This document shows positions 1 through 13,604 of a stretch of 64,000 nucleotides of DNA, piece after piece. The DNA is from Setoptus koraiensis (Eukaryota; Arthropoda), in NCBI GenBank assembly GCA_048013815.1, contig CM106586.1, positions 18,848,001-18,912,000 of the forward strand, read 5' to 3'. Under the pieces are notes generated by a model that was not told the origin of the DNA, ran no database searches, and was given only the letters and a program-made list of their open reading frames with translations. Numbering within the stretch: the first letter of the stretch is position 1; each line of letters opens with the position of its first letter. The translations under genes and the position numbers were made by a program.

Positions 1-53
1 TGCGAGCATGCATCTGCTTGCACATATCTGCGGGCATATATCTGCGAGGCGCC

Positions 54-125
54 CGAGAATATATATATGGCGAGAATATATATATCGCGAGAATATATAT
101 ATGGCGAGAATATATATATGGCGAG
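54..125. repeat. Tandem GAGAATATATATATGGC repeat
   Basis: About four copies of a 17-18-bp unit with an AT dinucleotide core. Confidence 0.8.
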
Positions 126-560
126 GATAGTTGTATCACGGCCGGTATGTATGCATTATATGCCATATAGGAATGAGCGCATATGGCCCCAGTTGAGTTA
201 CGTCATATAGGAGCGGGGGCAATATTCACAAACAAGTGTGTTATGTCATAGATGTGATAGTGATAGCGAAAGCAAAAGTTGCCGCCAGAGCATGTGTGAC
301 AACAACATCAAAAGTAAATTAAATGAATTCACTATCGGACACCTTTCATCTAACTGCTGGCGCTGCCACCGACCGACCAGCGCGCACACACACTGTCAAT
401 ATGGGGCCCCGCAGCCGGCAGCCGGCAGCCAACAGCCAGCCAGGGGCCCCAAATCGGATGTGTGTTTGTGTCCAGTGCCCCGGGCGATATCTGGCCAAAT
501 TGAGTCTTATCTTTGCTGGTCACTCTTACTCATGTACATATGTAGACTAACACCACATCG

Positions 561-584
561 CTGGCTGGCTGGCTGGCTGGCTGG
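561..584. repeat. (CTGG)6 microsatellite
   Basis: Six perfect tetranucleotide copies. Confidence 0.9.
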
Positions 585-793
585 CACCACCATGGCACCA
601 TATCTGGCACCATCGTCATCGTAACTAGTCATGTAATGCGCGCCTAAACAGCGCCTAAACAGGGCCCAAATCACACCGACCAAGAGCGCACAATTGATCA
701 TGAACTCAAAAACTAGCCCAATCTGGCAGCTCACAGCTACAGCCACCAATATACACTCAATCTGCACCCGGAAATGGGTATTTTCAGGCGCAG

Positions 794-809
794 GCGCCAT
801 CTGGCGACC
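794..809 (-). promoter_or_regulatory. CTCF-like site
   Basis: GCGCCATCTGGCGACC on the plus strand resembles the reversed CTCF core (GCGCC-YCT-G). Weaker than the site at 59947. Confidence 0.25.
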
Positions 810-1053
810 AGGTCCACGAAGCACCGTTTGTTAGGTATAAATATGTATAAATATAGGACTGCTCAACTATGTTGCACTGCGCTGGCCGGCCACCCGAACC
901 GGCCAATGCCACTGCGTCTGGCCAGCAATATCACTGACCGCCTCATAATCTAAATACATAATAATAATAATTTATTGTATTATTGCAATGTCGTCTTTTG
1001 TTGTTCGTTTGTTCCACTTTTTCGCTTCCTTCTCGCCCATAGATTAAACACTT

Positions 1054-1100
<47 letters not shown>

Positions 1101-1107
1101 GCTGCTG
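1054..1107. repeat. (TTG)n microsatellite
   Basis: Nearly perfect trinucleotide run; gives spurious poly-Gln or poly-Thr frames on the minus strand. Confidence 0.9.
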
Positions 1108-1662
1108 CCGCTGGGCCAGAATACGTGAGTGAGGCCGCGGCGAGCGGATAATTCCTCGGAATAAGGCAGCTAGAAAAAGTGGCATCGATCGTGGTAATAT
1201 GATATGAGCGCAATGATAAATAATATTCCCCCATCATCTTAATATTAATAATGTAATATCACTATTATCACGGGTGGCTGGCGTATTGTATACATTATTA
1301 TATTCACATCATGTCGTGCCTTGTCTCGCCCATCTCCATCTCAAACGGGCCCCACCGACGAAGCCAAGCGAAATGCTTTCACCTGTCCTTTCGATCATGT
1401 CACGCGGTGCGCGTGCCGGCCTCCGTCTGGCTGCCGTCTCGTGTGGGTATTTGTGTCTGTTGTTGTTATTTGCAGTTGCTGTTGTTGTTGTTGTCGCTGC
1501 TGTCGGTGTAGCAACAACACCACCTACGCCGTGCGGGCTACGCGTACCGCGCGAGAGTAAACGTATAAACAAGCGCGACTCTGGCCGGAATAAATAAATC
1601 TGATCCCTCTTAGGCCACTCCAATATTTAATTCATTCAGGTAGCGCTGGAATGTGGGCGCAA

Positions 1663-1800
1663 TTTGTTGTTGCCGTTGTTGCTGCTGTCGCTGTTGTTGC
1701 TGTTGTCGCTGTTGTTGCTGTTGCTGTTGTTGCTGCTGTCGCTGTTGTCGCTGTTGTCGCTGTTGTCGCTGTTGTTGCTGTTGTTGCTGTTGTTGGTGGT
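1663..1800. repeat. Interrupted TTG/CTG/TCG repeat
   Basis: 138 bases of mixed TTG, CTG and TCG triplets, read as Gln/Arg on the minus strand. Confidence 0.9.
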
Positions 1801-1961
1801 GGTGGCGGCGCATAATGATCCGGGGACGACGACGATGAATAGTCAAAGACAAATTCGGCCGGCGCTAACTGGAGTCGCCACCATTAGCATTGAGTTGTCT
1901 GTTCCCAGAATTGGTCGGCCATTAATCATTACCGGCGGGGCCAAGCTGCTCAGGTGAAGCT

Positions 1962-1999
1962 GCCAGTGGTGCCAGTGGTGCCCGTGGTGCCCGTGGTGG
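1962..1999. repeat. 9-bp minisatellite GCC(A/C)GTGGT
   Basis: Four copies, two of each variant. Confidence 0.75.
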
Positions 2000-2703
2000 C
2001 CAAGTAGACGCCGAGATCATCAACACATTGTGAATATCATTAAGCATGCCCGCGCAGCGGTGGCGCCATCTCGCGAGGGGACCCTTCTGGTTAGTTGTGG
2101 TGGTAATTTTGTGTGTGTCACTGTGTTGTATTGGTTAGTATTACAATGTTGTCGCTGGTATGCCGTGCATATTAACTACAACAACAACGACAACAACAAC
2201 AACCAAAACGTAATATCGGCGACAACTGGCGCCAGTAGCAGCAGCAGCAGCAAAAATACTACTATTGATCTTATTTTGTCAATAATTACCATTATTCAGG
2301 CGAGCCCTTATCTAGTTACACAATCATCATTATGTTGAACACGCCGGTCTATCTGTCTATGAGAGAGTAATTGTGTGTTTGTCGTGGTGGTGCCCATCAT
2401 CTGATCGTTGTGTGCGCGTGTGTTGTTTGTTTGCACGTGCTAGTGCCACTGTCAGCGGCCCAACAGTTAATGATTATGCAATCATTAGCGAGCTAGCTGC
2501 TGTTTGTGCGGCGGGCACGTCCGCCGTCGCTGGCCAGTGTGTGTGTGTGTCCACTAACTGCAGTGCACTTATTGCGGACTATCGCTGGTCAGTTTGACCA
2601 GTGGTCAGTTTGAGCTGGCACATGAATAAGACTATAGGCACACTGTGCCACATCTGCTTCTGATTATGTCATCAGGCATTCGGCGACGACGTCGGTCGTC
2701 GGA

Positions 2704-2845
2704 GCGGCAACAGCATCGGCAACAACCACAACAACATCGACAGCAGCCACGCCAGCGACAGCAGCAACAACAACAACAGCAACAACAACAACAGCAACAA
2801 CAACCACAGCGACAGCAACAACAGCGCCGACAGCAACAGCGACAG
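2704..2845. repeat. Interrupted CAA/CAG/CGA repeat
   Basis: Trinucleotide run read as Gln/Arg on the plus strand, without coding flanks. Confidence 0.85.
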
Positions 2846-4488
2846 TGCCGCCGAAACGGGGTCAGCGGCGACAATTTTTTGGGGCGCGTGTGTGTTGCAT
2901 AACACACATTGATTTAAATCTTAGATGGCGAGGGCGTCTTCATCATGACACAGGGGGCGCCATGATAGATGTAAATCGCTGTCGCGGGCGCACAATGAAC
3001 GCCACCAAATCAGTTCAAATGAAAATCGCCACCGACCGGCCAGTGGCCGGAATAAACGCGTGTGGCCCGCGGACAAAGTCGATAACAAATGGTGTGTCAA
3101 CAACAACAACATTTTAGATGATATCATCGCATCATTATTCATCTCTCATGTGCATACGTGCCACTGACCATCATTATTGTCGCCAAGTCGCGCCGCTTTC
3201 GCCACTGGCCGCCAGGTTGTCGTTGGTGTCGCAGGAACATGGGTCATGTCTTATTTAAATGATGACACTGGCCTAGATTGCCGGCAACGATAACTGTTGG
3301 CAGTTTGTCGGCCGGCCAGCCGGCACAGTTTGCACGTTGCACCACGTGCAAACAAGGGCGCCGCGCAGTCGATCAATGTACCGTCGGCGGCGGCGATGAC
3401 ACTTGGAAATTAGGGCACCGCTGTCAATGTAACTGACGCCCACGCATTCGGGCTGGCGCCAGCAACAACTTTGTCGTCTCATACAGACGCAATAAACGTT
3501 TTGCTCGTTGTGGCACAAAGTCAGCGCACACGACACAACGCAACACGCCGACATAAAATGACTTGTGTGTGTCGATAACATTCATTATCCAAATGTCCAC
3601 TTCCGGTCAGCTGAGGGCACGCACGAGAGGGCGCCCCAGTGGCAGTTGGCTGCAACACTATGCACTGCTCATTGTTGGAGCAAGTGAGCATTTGAGCGCA
3701 GTAACTCGTCGTGACTTGGCCCACTTTCACACCAACAAGGCACGGTCTAATTGTTGATTGTGGGCAACGCCAACAGCGAGATATTTGCTGAAAAAAAAAA
3801 ACAAATATGCTCAGGTGTGTCAGGCTCAGAGTCAAATGAAGTGCCCGCTGACAGGTCGCCCCCGCCACTGGCCATCGTCGGCCCATTTCGCCCATTCGGG
3901 CCCCTGGAGGAAGCTTCGCAAAGCATTTTTGTGAGCTCTATAATGCAGCAGGCATATATAAAAGCTATATAAGCATGACTAATGCCACACATTAGCTTGG
4001 GCAGGCAGTTGCGCAATAATAGTAATAATAATAATAATAATCTAGCCGCTTTATGGGCCATTTGTGGCGCCATCTGGCCAATAGAGCGACAATTGTTTGT
4101 TGCATAATGATGGGCGACAATAATAGTGACAATAGTTTAGTGACAATATAATAGTTTGTAAAAATCTCAAGACACTTGGGGCCCAGTGTGTGTATGTTTG
4201 CTGGCGGCAAACAAGCCGGTGGGTCCGACTTACATATACCGAGTGTGTGTGTGTTGGTCGGGCAGTGACACTTTTAGAGAGGGCGACTTTACTTTCATAG
4301 GGAGAGAAATACTTTAAATCGATGGGGCTATCGATCGATCGATCTCCATTTGATCGCATCACACTTACTGTTACGTAACGGTGGCCTTGCTCCAGCGTAG
4401 GCGACCAATGGTCAATATTAGCGTGGCATTATAGTTTGTCTTGCGATTTACAGTTATATCGTGCGCTATCCTATTATTGAACTATATA

Positions 4489-4536
4489 CTCATATCACTA
4501 TAGAGAATTTCGCTCGTTCTCTATAGTTGATATGAG
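4489..4536. repeat. Inverted repeat, 19-20-bp arms
   Basis: CTCATATCACTATAGAGAA and its complement with one extra base, around a 9-base loop (TTTCGCTCG). Confidence 0.88.
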
Positions 4537-5078
4537 AGAATAGAGACAGAGAGCCAGAAAGAGAGAAGAAAAGAAAAAGAAGAATTTAAATTGGAAATGG
4601 AAACGCTTTTAGCTCTAGTGATAATAATAGCGGCCCATTATTACGTAATGTCTGGCGCCGTTATTGGTCACAAGTGGTCAGTGTTAGTGTTGCCTGGTGG
4701 TATGGCCGCAGCAATACAGCAGCGCCATTCTAATAGAGCATTGTAATAATGAGGGGTTATGTTTGTCTGTCCACTGATTATAGGGGGCCCAGAATAAAAC
4801 AAAATGGCCTTATTTTGGGCTGGGGCCCCTGTTTTGCTGCACAGTGTCGCACTGCAGTCGCACTGCAGTCGCGCACAACGTGCTTATGCCGCCGTCTAAC
4901 ATGAAGTTGGCAGCGGCATAAGAAATTGGCAAATTCTTTTCTTTTTCAGTGCAACTTGAAGTGGAAAAACATTATTATTCCTGGTGCCTTTACAATACTT
5001 TACAATGCCAGCCAGCTTTACAATTGCTCGTAATGGGGCTCCGCAACGCTTTGCAATGGCCAGCGCACAAGCGAGCCA

Positions 5079-5108
5079 GTATCTAGATCATAATGATGAT
5101 CTAGATAC
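5079..5108. repeat. Perfect inverted repeat, 13-bp arms
   Basis: GTATCTAGATCAT, 4-base loop AATG, ATGATCTAGATAC. Confidence 0.92.
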
Positions 5109-6233
5109 ATAGATTCGATGAAGCGAGCGAGAGCTTATAGGTTGCGTTTGGCGCATTTAAAGGGGGCCCGCTGTAGAATTTTAGAGTAAGCGAGCTCAGA
5201 GTTGCTTGTTAGAGGGGTCCCACTCTTCTATCGCGAGCAGTGTGTGTGTGTGTTGTTGTTGTTGTTGTTGCTGGCCAAAAACAAACAGCGCTATCGAAAA
5301 TAAATTGGATAAATTTGCTTGCTCTATTGGTCCATGTTAGCGGCAGTGTGATGAGCAGGCGCAATTGCAATGAATTGGGGCCCCGGCCCATTGATCCAAG
5401 CAACCCGATACCGTCGCCATAGATACTTGTGCCCATACTGGCGCAAGATACAATTTTGCGAAACTGGCCAATGCCAAGATTGTTTGCGGGTTTGCGCGGT
5501 AATTCCATTGGCTGTTGCATTGTGTTGCCCGTGCACTTATTATTATATTTTATTTTATTTTATTTTATTTTTCAGTTTTTATTTTTATTCTTTTCCTATG
5601 ATATATATATACGAGTGTACAAGACAGCGAGGCCATCATGATTCAAGTATGATGATCATCATTAGATTGCATCATAAACCGAATAAAATAAAACATGTTT
5701 GTGTCTGGGTTGCGTTTGGGGCCCTGAGCAAACGTTGAAATTAGCGTGTGTCCACATTGGCCTCGAGTCCCGCGACTTGAGACTGGCGACTCGCGACTCG
5801 CGACTCGAGATAAAGCCGAGTCGCTAGATGAAACGCGGCCCACTCGAGCAAAACGTCTCTGTCTCGCTCTCTGGCCGGACGCCGGCCGAATAGAGCCATG
5901 GGGGGCTCTTCTTTTCGCTTCATTACAATCATTGAAAATTAAGATGCCCGGATCCGCTGTCTGCAGGCTGGCTCCATTTTCCAGTTTTCAGTTTCCAGTT
6001 TCGCTTCGCTTGCAGTGGCGCCTTAGAGCGAGTTGAAATAAAAAGAAATAAAATAAAGAAGAAAAATCTAAAATATTGGCCAGCACGCGCTGCCGCGCGT
6101 TACGTAATTCGCTGGCTATCTCGTGGCAGCTGGTTGCAAGTTGAACTATTTGAATTTGCACTTGACTGATTTTGTGCTCTCTCTCGCTAATACTCGCCAT
6201 TGTCTACTGTGCACTCTCTGCTGGGCTCTCTGG

Positions 6234-6312
6234 GGCTCTCTGAGACTGTGAGGCTCTCTGAGACTGTGAGGCTCTCTGAGACTGTGAGGCTCTCTGAGAC
6301 TGTGAGGCTCTC
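6234..6312. repeat. 18-bp minisatellite
   Basis: Four perfect copies of GGCTCTCTGAGACTGTGA and one partial copy. Confidence 0.9.
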
Positions 6313-7899
6313 GGCCAGTCGGCCGCCAGCGGGCCAGTGACAAGTGAGCGGCCGGCCAGTTAGCCAGCGGCCAGTCGACTAATGGCATCTATATTGGGGC
6401 TCCATTCATATGAAAATGAAGGATGATGATGGTGCGAACTGATGACGATGATTTAAAATTTAAAATCCTACACTCGCTCGCCAGTAACGTTATTTATTCC
6501 AACATTGGCCACACTGGATACTGTTATAAGACTGGATTGTTATAAGACTGGATTGTTATAGGACTGGGGCCCACTTGAGGCCCATTGAGGGGCAATCTAA
6601 GTGGCGCTAGTGGGGCCAGTGAGAACGGGGGCCAGCGAGGAGAAGAAAAGAATTAGCCGTCGAGATAGTCAAACAAGTCACACAACGACCAAACAACGAC
6701 ACGCCAGCGAGCTTGCCAAGCAAGCGAGCCAAAGTATAGGCCAAATAGACATAAATAGAGACAAACAAATGAGATTGCAATCTCACTCGCTCTCTCTCTC
6801 TTCCACTCTGAGAGATCGATGGAGACTTAATGCTGGCACGTGCCCGGCATGCTGTTACGTGCCTGGCCAGGCAACTCTCTGGCACTGCGCTCATCTCGGC
6901 CACTCCAAACAGAACCAAATTTGGCCAAATTTTCTCTAAACTCTCTCGCTAGATTGTACACAGTCTGCACTGGCGACTTCTCTCGACTGGAAACGCGCCA
7001 GACAAACAACAAAATTGCCGGCCAGCCTGGATAAGAAGCGATAAGTTAAAAATTTGAAATTTAAAGTTGATTGCCAACGCCAAGGCCGACGCAGCCGCTG
7101 CCTAGACCTGTCTAGACTGTGTCAGTTTGTTGTAGCTTGTGGCATCGGTCAGCTAACGATTGTCTGAGCCGGCTCAATGAATGACTGCATCTGACACAAA
7201 CACAATTTTAACTTTAACTTTAAGTGGTTCGCATGAATTTGCAGGTACTCGGCCCACTAATAGAGACACACATTAGTCTCTCGTCTTGCGCACTATTCCG
7301 CCTGTCTGGCACAATTTCCCGCCCCGCGATCAGCGCCTCATTGGGGCCTCGCCAGTGCATCGTTGGGGCCCCGCTGGTGCATCGTTGGTGCCTCATTGGT
7401 GCATCGTTGGCGCCTTATGCCAGCACAACTACTCTGGCGGACTGGCCCACTTGTCGGGTGCTCCAGCACCCTCGTATCGAGTGCTTGCGTACGCTCGCGA
7501 CCACCATAGAGCACTAAACCTGGCCTACGCCTTTGGCTCATCAGTCTTCGTGAGGCATGCCAAACAATTGAGTGGCCCCAACCTGGCCCCAAACGAATTC
7601 CCGTGAAACCGATCCGCTCATCGTGAAATCACCGATACTGTTTGCACACAAATTACATTACATCACACAGGTATTTCAGGTTTATTTTGTATTTGCATAG
7701 CCGTTGACGAGCGTCAACGCTTAGTTTCAATCCATTTACCTGTGTGTAATATTCACATCTACATTAATATTTCTTTGCATACAACTTGTATGCAGAGAAG
7801 TAAGTATTGTGCAATTATTGCATAAGTATTGCACAAGTATTGTGGTCATTTGTGCAGGCGTCAATTATTGCGTCAGGCAGTAATTGACCGGAAACTCAC

Positions 7900-7975
7900 T
7901 CTGGCCGTTAGTCTGGCCGTTAGTCTGGCCGTTAGTCTGGCCGCTAGTCTGGCCGCTAGTCTGGCCGCTAGTCTG
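7900..7975. repeat. 12-bp minisatellite TCTGGCCG(T/C)TAG
   Basis: Six copies, three with T and three with C at position 9, grouped by variant, which indicates recent block expansion. Confidence 0.9.
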
Positions 7976-8672
7976 GTTGCGCCCTCTCTGGCCAGTGAGT
8001 GCAGTTAAACCTTGAATCGGTACTTGTCGATCATACAACGAGATGGCGCCACCCGGCTGTCAAGCAAACACAAACGCATCGGGTTCATTGATGAATTCAC
8101 ATTATGTAATAAGACAAAAACAGAATATAGTACAGGTTGTTAGGCACCTATTGTTTGGTGTTTATATATGCATCATGCTTGTATCATAGTCACATGCACA
8201 ACCTGTTGTGGTGCATTGTATTATACTGGCACTAGGGGTACTAACAACTTGTCAGTAACAAGATGAGGCTCGTTTGTCCGACAAACTTTGTCGAGTTTGA
8301 TTGACAACGGTGCCAGTAGGTGCCAGTAGTGCAGCGGCGACTCAATTAATGAGTTTGGCATCGCTGCTCATTTTTCATCTTTAATTAAGTCGGCGCTGAT
8401 TTTGAGCGGCCACAATTGTCAGCCGATTGAATAGTTGCGAGTGATTGCGAGCGAAAATTGATTGGTCGCCGCGACTCATTAAATTTTATCTGTGTGTATT
8501 ATTGGTGTCTCGTGTGCGAGACGAGAGAGCGATTTTTTGTTGCGAAAACCATCGGAGTTTATTATTCTGAATTATTAAATTAAATTGAATTTGAGTTGGC
8601 GAAAGTGCGCTCACAGAAATGCTAATTTTACGACGCCAACCACTGTCAATCTCATCTGCGTCAATCTGCGTC

Positions 8673-8774
8673 GGCCAGCCGACTGGACGGATAAGCGACG
8701 AGGGCCGGTCAGCCAAGTGGACGGATAAGCGACCAGGGCCGGCCAGCCAAGTGGACGGATAAGCGACCAGGGCC
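8673..8774. repeat. 34-bp minisatellite
   Basis: Three copies starting GGCCAGCC and containing GTGGACGGATAAGCGACCAG with few differences. Confidence 0.9.
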
Positions 8775-9127
8775 GGCCAGCGCCAATTAGCATAAATCAC
8801 ACGAGCTGCATCGGGCGGCCAGCATAATTGGCAAGTGTTTGGTTTGTCGTGCGCACTTTTAAAATATTTTCAGCGGTTTTGCGGTGGCACCGTGCAAACC
8901 GTTTTAACGACCACTCATCATCAGTGGGTCGCCCGTGCACTTAGCCGGCGCTCGCACCGGTGCTCACCTGAGTGCTCTTTGCGCCGTTCACCTGTCGTCC
9001 CGTTCACCTGTGCGCCGGCCCGACGCGACGCCGCTGGACAAACAAAAACAGAACAGCGAAACAGCGGCCCGCTCGAACCGCTCGGGTGCGTTGTGTGCCG
9101 GGCACAGTGCGCCGGCCTGACAACGCA

Positions 9128-9185
9128 AGCCGGGTCCGCAACAACAGGCCCGCTTGCCCGGCGGCCAGTTGTTGCGGACCCGGCT
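9128..9185. repeat. Perfect inverted repeat, 18-bp arms
   Basis: AGCCGGGTCCGCAACAAC and its exact complement around a 22-base loop. Confidence 0.93.
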
Positions 9186-9698
9186 GTGGCCACAAATGGT
9201 TGGTCGGGTGGCGCGACGAGCAACAAATGTGCGAGATATGCATCTAATTTGTTGCTTGAATAGATGTTAATCTTGGTGATGAGTTTGCCAGCTATTGCTC
9301 ACACCGGTCAGCGCCGGTCAGTTATTCAGTCTGAGTTAGTTATGAGTGGCCACGAAGAGCCCATTTGCTGATTTGCTGCTATCTGCTATCGTTTATCCTA
9401 TCAAAAGTGGCGCTCGTTTAGCGGTGGCGAGATGAGTGCGTTTGCTCATTAGGCCAGAGGTGCAATTAATCAAGTATTGGCTCGCCTGGCACGGCTGATA
9501 ATATGCTGATAATGGTAATGATGCTTTGATTTAAGTGTGTTGCTGCTGGCGCGTCTATAAGCCGCTCGGTGCGGCGTGTTGCTCGGACTCTGGTCACTAG
9601 ACTGTCCAGTGACTGACCACTAGAGACACTCTGCGGCCGCTAATTGTGCGTCGTTTGCATGCGACGAGCGGCCAATAATAAAATCATCCAAATCCAAC

Positions 9699-9737
9699 CA
9701 ACACAACGAAGCCAACACAACGAAGCCAACACAACAA
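9699..9737. repeat. 14-bp minisatellite CCAACACAACGAAG
   Basis: Two perfect and one partial copy. Confidence 0.75.
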
Positions 9738-10219
9738 ATCTCGACACAAGCGATCTCGGCAACGAATCAGATCACATGATACTGGCGCACTCATGAGCGG
9801 GCATCATCGCCGGCAGAATCGCGCAGAGAATCGCGCCGAACACCGCAGCGGATGATAAAATCAATAAGCAGCGCCGGTGAGAGAACAGGTGAGCATGATT
9901 GAAGCGGACGGGCAGAACTTTACTTTTTACCACCAACTAGCGCCTTTGTGCCAGACCGAGCTTGCGCGCTCTCGTTGCGTGCCGTCCATCGGCAACCATA
10001 AACTGACCACAGCGTCCATTAATGGAGCGCCGAGTCTGGCCAATTTGACCAATTGCGATGGCGAGAGATATAAATTCAAATTTAATCAAATTTCGCTTCT
10101 CTCGCTCATTCGCTCGTTGATAGTTGATAGTTGGCCTCGCTGATGGTTGGCGTGGTTGATAGTTGGCTTCGCGGCGCGGTTCATCGTCGGCGTTGTTGTT
10201 GTTGCTGTTGTTGCTGTTG

Positions 10220-10234
10220 CGCCGTCTGCTGGCC
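10220..10234 (-). promoter_or_regulatory. CTCF-like site
   Basis: GCGCCGTCTGCTGGC on the plus strand, close to the reversed core GCGCCCYCTRSTGG. Confidence 0.3.
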
Positions 10235-10491
10235 GCAATCACGTCTGCCGCAACATGGCATGTAACAGACGGGCCAGTTATGCAATATGCATGCGACTTG
10301 TTAAAAATTTGATTAGGATTAGGCTCGTTACCCGGCCAGTGGCACTGGCCGGCCAACAGCAACGAGCACCGACCGACGGCAACAGCAACAAGTGTCGGCC
10401 GTAGAGGCATGATGCCGCAAACGAGCATCACCTCGGCACCGGCAGCGGCAGCAGCATCTTTAATTCATCATAATCAATTGATGATGTAACA

Positions 10492-10514
10492 ACACACACA
10501 CACACACACACACA
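10492..10514. repeat. (AC)n microsatellite
   Basis: About eleven dinucleotide copies. Confidence 0.9.
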
Positions 10515-10977
10515 TCTCATCGTTAATCATCTTCATGCAACAACAACTGCGACTGATGCAATCAACGCCGACCGACGGTGCAACTGGCCGGCGCGACTGG
10601 CAAACAGCAAAGTTGATTAAATTCCGAGCCCAGCTAATGATGCAAACAACGGATGGCCCAACACTCGCACACACAACAACAACAACTCATACAAAATATT
10701 GTGTCTCAAATTATTATTATTATTATTGTGTAACCGTGCACCTTGCATCTCGCAATTTTGAGCCGCAACTTTGCATAGGCAAATTAGCTTGCCAGCTCAC
10801 CTGGCGAGCTTGTGCACCATGGTTGCCGTGCGCACCATGCAGACTGTGTATTGCAGAGTGTGTACTGCAGAGGCATGCATATATATGCAAGTATATAGTA
10901 TAGTACCGTGTGGTGCATGCACCGGCCCGCACCATCGCAACAGAGCCCCTCGATGGCGATGCAGCCTGTACCGGCCG

Positions 10978-11033
10978 CAAATGCAGCAAAATGCGGCGAA
11001 ATGCGGCGAAATGCGGCGAAATGCGGCAAAATG
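10978..11033. repeat. 10-bp minisatellite GAAATGCGGC
   Basis: About five copies; unit length and GAAAT core recur in other arrays of the window. Confidence 0.85.
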
Positions 11034-11965
11034 GCCCGATCGGGAGAGTCGGGTTTCCCATCAATTACAACACACAAAGGTACCGTCGGCGTGCAAACGG
11101 GCCGGCTCTCCGCGGCCAACGCTGAATGAATTGGCGCCTTTGTTCGCGACGCAATCGGCGCCCATTGTTGTCCATTGTCGACAGCTGCTCCCATTCATGG
11201 GACACACCGAGCTGCCGTGTATAATGTGCACAAATATTATGTAACATGTGCGAATAGCATGTTGTTATTACACATATTATGCAATTCGATTATTTGCAAT
11301 TACGGCGCCTATTTCAGCGGATATTTCAGCAGCCATTTTAGCGGCTGTTTTACATTTTGCATTGTGCAATTTACATTGTACAGTTGCGATTGAGTTGCGC
11401 CTAGTGGCCGTTTCGTCGCCTATTGCCGCTGCGGTGTCTCGGCGCATCGATTCAAATATTTAAATATTGAGATGTGCCGGTGGCTCATCTTGTTGTCGGT
11501 GGTGTCAGCTGACCGGCGGCTGGCATGTCGACAGCTCGACAGCTCGATGGAGTTGCAACCGGCAAACCGGCCAACCGGCCAACCGGCCAACCGGCCAACG
11601 AGCATTAATTGGCCAAGCGGCACTTGTTGAATCAGTTTCAGTGCGCCCACTTAGTGCGTTATTGTTGTCATTATTATGGCATCATTGGCCGGCCAGAAAC
11701 ATGAGAAATGTGCCAGTTGATTCGGGCACAAATCGCACATTTGATACGGCCACCGATACGGCGACGGCCAAACCGACTGGCCCGAATTGAGAGCATTCGA
11801 GAGCCACAGAAGCGAGCGCACGTTCACCTGGCCAGCGACATAGACGACACACAAGCAAATGCAATACTTGCGAGCGTTCATTTGTGCACTTGCCGGCCAC
11901 ACAATGTTGCTACATTTGTATGCATGCATCACCTGGCGAGAAGGAGCGTCTTTGTGTGGTTTGCG

Positions 11966-12051
11966 TCGCTGTTGCGTCGCTGTCGTGTCGCTGTTGTGTC
12001 GCTGTTGCGCCGCTGTTGTGTCGCTGTTGCGCCGCTGTTGTGTGTCCAACA
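11966..12051. repeat. 12-bp repeat TGTCGCTGTTG(C/T)
   Basis: About six copies with C/T variants, passing into CAA-rich DNA. Confidence 0.75.
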
Positions 12052-12767
12052 GCGACACCGACGGCAACAACGACAACGACAACAACGACAGCAGCAGCAA
12101 CAACGACAGCAGCAACAGGTCAGTCCAGCAGGCCCACCACTGGACAAGCGTGCCCCGCATTGCTGATTAATGCTAATGAGACGCCCAACTAATGCCATAC
12201 GCAACATTAGCCATGCACACATATGCACAGTGTGTTATTATACTAATAGTAATGTAATCAGTTGGCACTAATGCAATAATAAACAGCAAATGTCACCTCT
12301 CATTAGCATATTCGAGCACATCGCTGTGCCTCTGACAGCGCACACGCAACATACAGTGTGTATCAATGAATGATTAAACGGCCGGCCAAACTGGATTCCA
12401 ATTAAGCATGCCATACATTACCTATTACTATTATTATTATTATTATTATTATGTAATAATTAATGACAATTATGCAACGCCAATTCATTTATTCGCCCAT
12501 ATCGAGCGAGTTTGTCTGTCTGTCTGACTTTTGACTTTCCACTATTTTTCGCCATTTTTCACTATTTGCACTCTTTTGGGCACAACCGGCCCATTGGAAG
12601 ATGCGAAAATGTCAACATGTCAGGCCGACCGCGTTGTACGACATGATTAATGGGCTCGCATTTATCATCATGCATCATGTCGCTGGTTGCTTGTTGCTTT
12701 TTGCGACAGCTGGACAGGTGAACAGACAGGCGCACCTGTCGCGACAACACACCGTTCACTGTGCCTG

Positions 12768-12846
12768 CCGAGATTGTGTGCCGAGATTGTGTGCCGAGAT
12801 TGTGTGCCAATATTGTGTGCCGAGATTGTGTGCCGAGACTGTGTGC
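12768..12846. repeat. 13-bp minisatellite CCGAGATTGTGTG
   Basis: Six copies with two point variants. Confidence 0.9.
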
Positions 12847-12900
12847 GTGTGTGTCGTATTCCAATGGCCACTGTTGAATAATATTCATTGGATAGTGTGC

Positions 12901-12980
12901 GTGTGCGTCGTATTCCAATAGTGTGCGTCGTATTCCAATAGTGTGCGTCGTATTCCAATAGTGTGCGTCGTATTCCAATA
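12901..12980. repeat. 20-bp minisatellite
   Basis: Four identical copies of GTGTGCGTCGTATTCCAATA, preceded by two diverged copies after 12845. Confidence 0.92.
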
Positions 12981-13540
12981 GTGAGCGTGCGCGAGTGGCA
13001 CAATAAACTCCAATGAACTGTCGCTCGCTAACAAGCGTCGGGCCGGGTGGCCGGCTCACGGCGAGGGCTCGACAACGACAACGAGAGAGTGACATTTCAT
13101 TTACGCAGCCGACGTTTATGTGCGCTGCGTACGCTGTTACATTGGTCAGTGTCGGCGTCAATTAATTCAGTCCAGATTAAATTAGCCAATTTGCATATCA
13201 TTTTATTATGCCCGATTGCGGCGCTCGCCAAGGCCCGCGTGTCCGCCTACAACAGGTGACACTTGTTGTTTGCTTGTTGTGTGTGGCCCAACAACTACAA
13301 CTACAACCACTCATTTGCATGCCGCCACAAGGATCTCGCTCGCATAAGGATCTGGCTGGTGGCAGCGACATGGACAAAATGGCCACTCACCTGTCGAGCC
13401 GGCTCACAGCCAGTGGCGACAACAGCAACTGCGCCAATACTGCACAGTTGACTGCAATTGATGCAAACCGATTCACTGTGCCCAGTTGATCGTTTGCTGG
13501 CCTCACGCACGTTCAAATTGCACGCAAAACCGGAGACTGC

Positions 13541-13604
13541 GGCTCACAGTCTGCGGCTCACAGTCCGAGGCTCACAGTCCGAGGCTCACAGTGCGAGGCC
13601 CAGA
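13541..13604. repeat. 14-bp minisatellite CTGCGGCTCACAGT
   Basis: Four copies, the later ones reading CCGAGGCTCACAGT. Confidence 0.8.

Noticed and set aside
1610-1852. Gln/Arg-rich frame suggesting a poly-Gln protein
   Set aside because: Entirely due to a TTG/CTG/TCG triplet run with no flanking coding sequence; the same holds at 2645-2902 and 40746-41054.
12562-13161. 199-codon minus-strand frame with repeated LLEYDAHYWNT-type units
   Set aside because: The repeats come from the 20-bp and 13-bp minisatellites at 12768-12980; there is no sign of selection on the protein.
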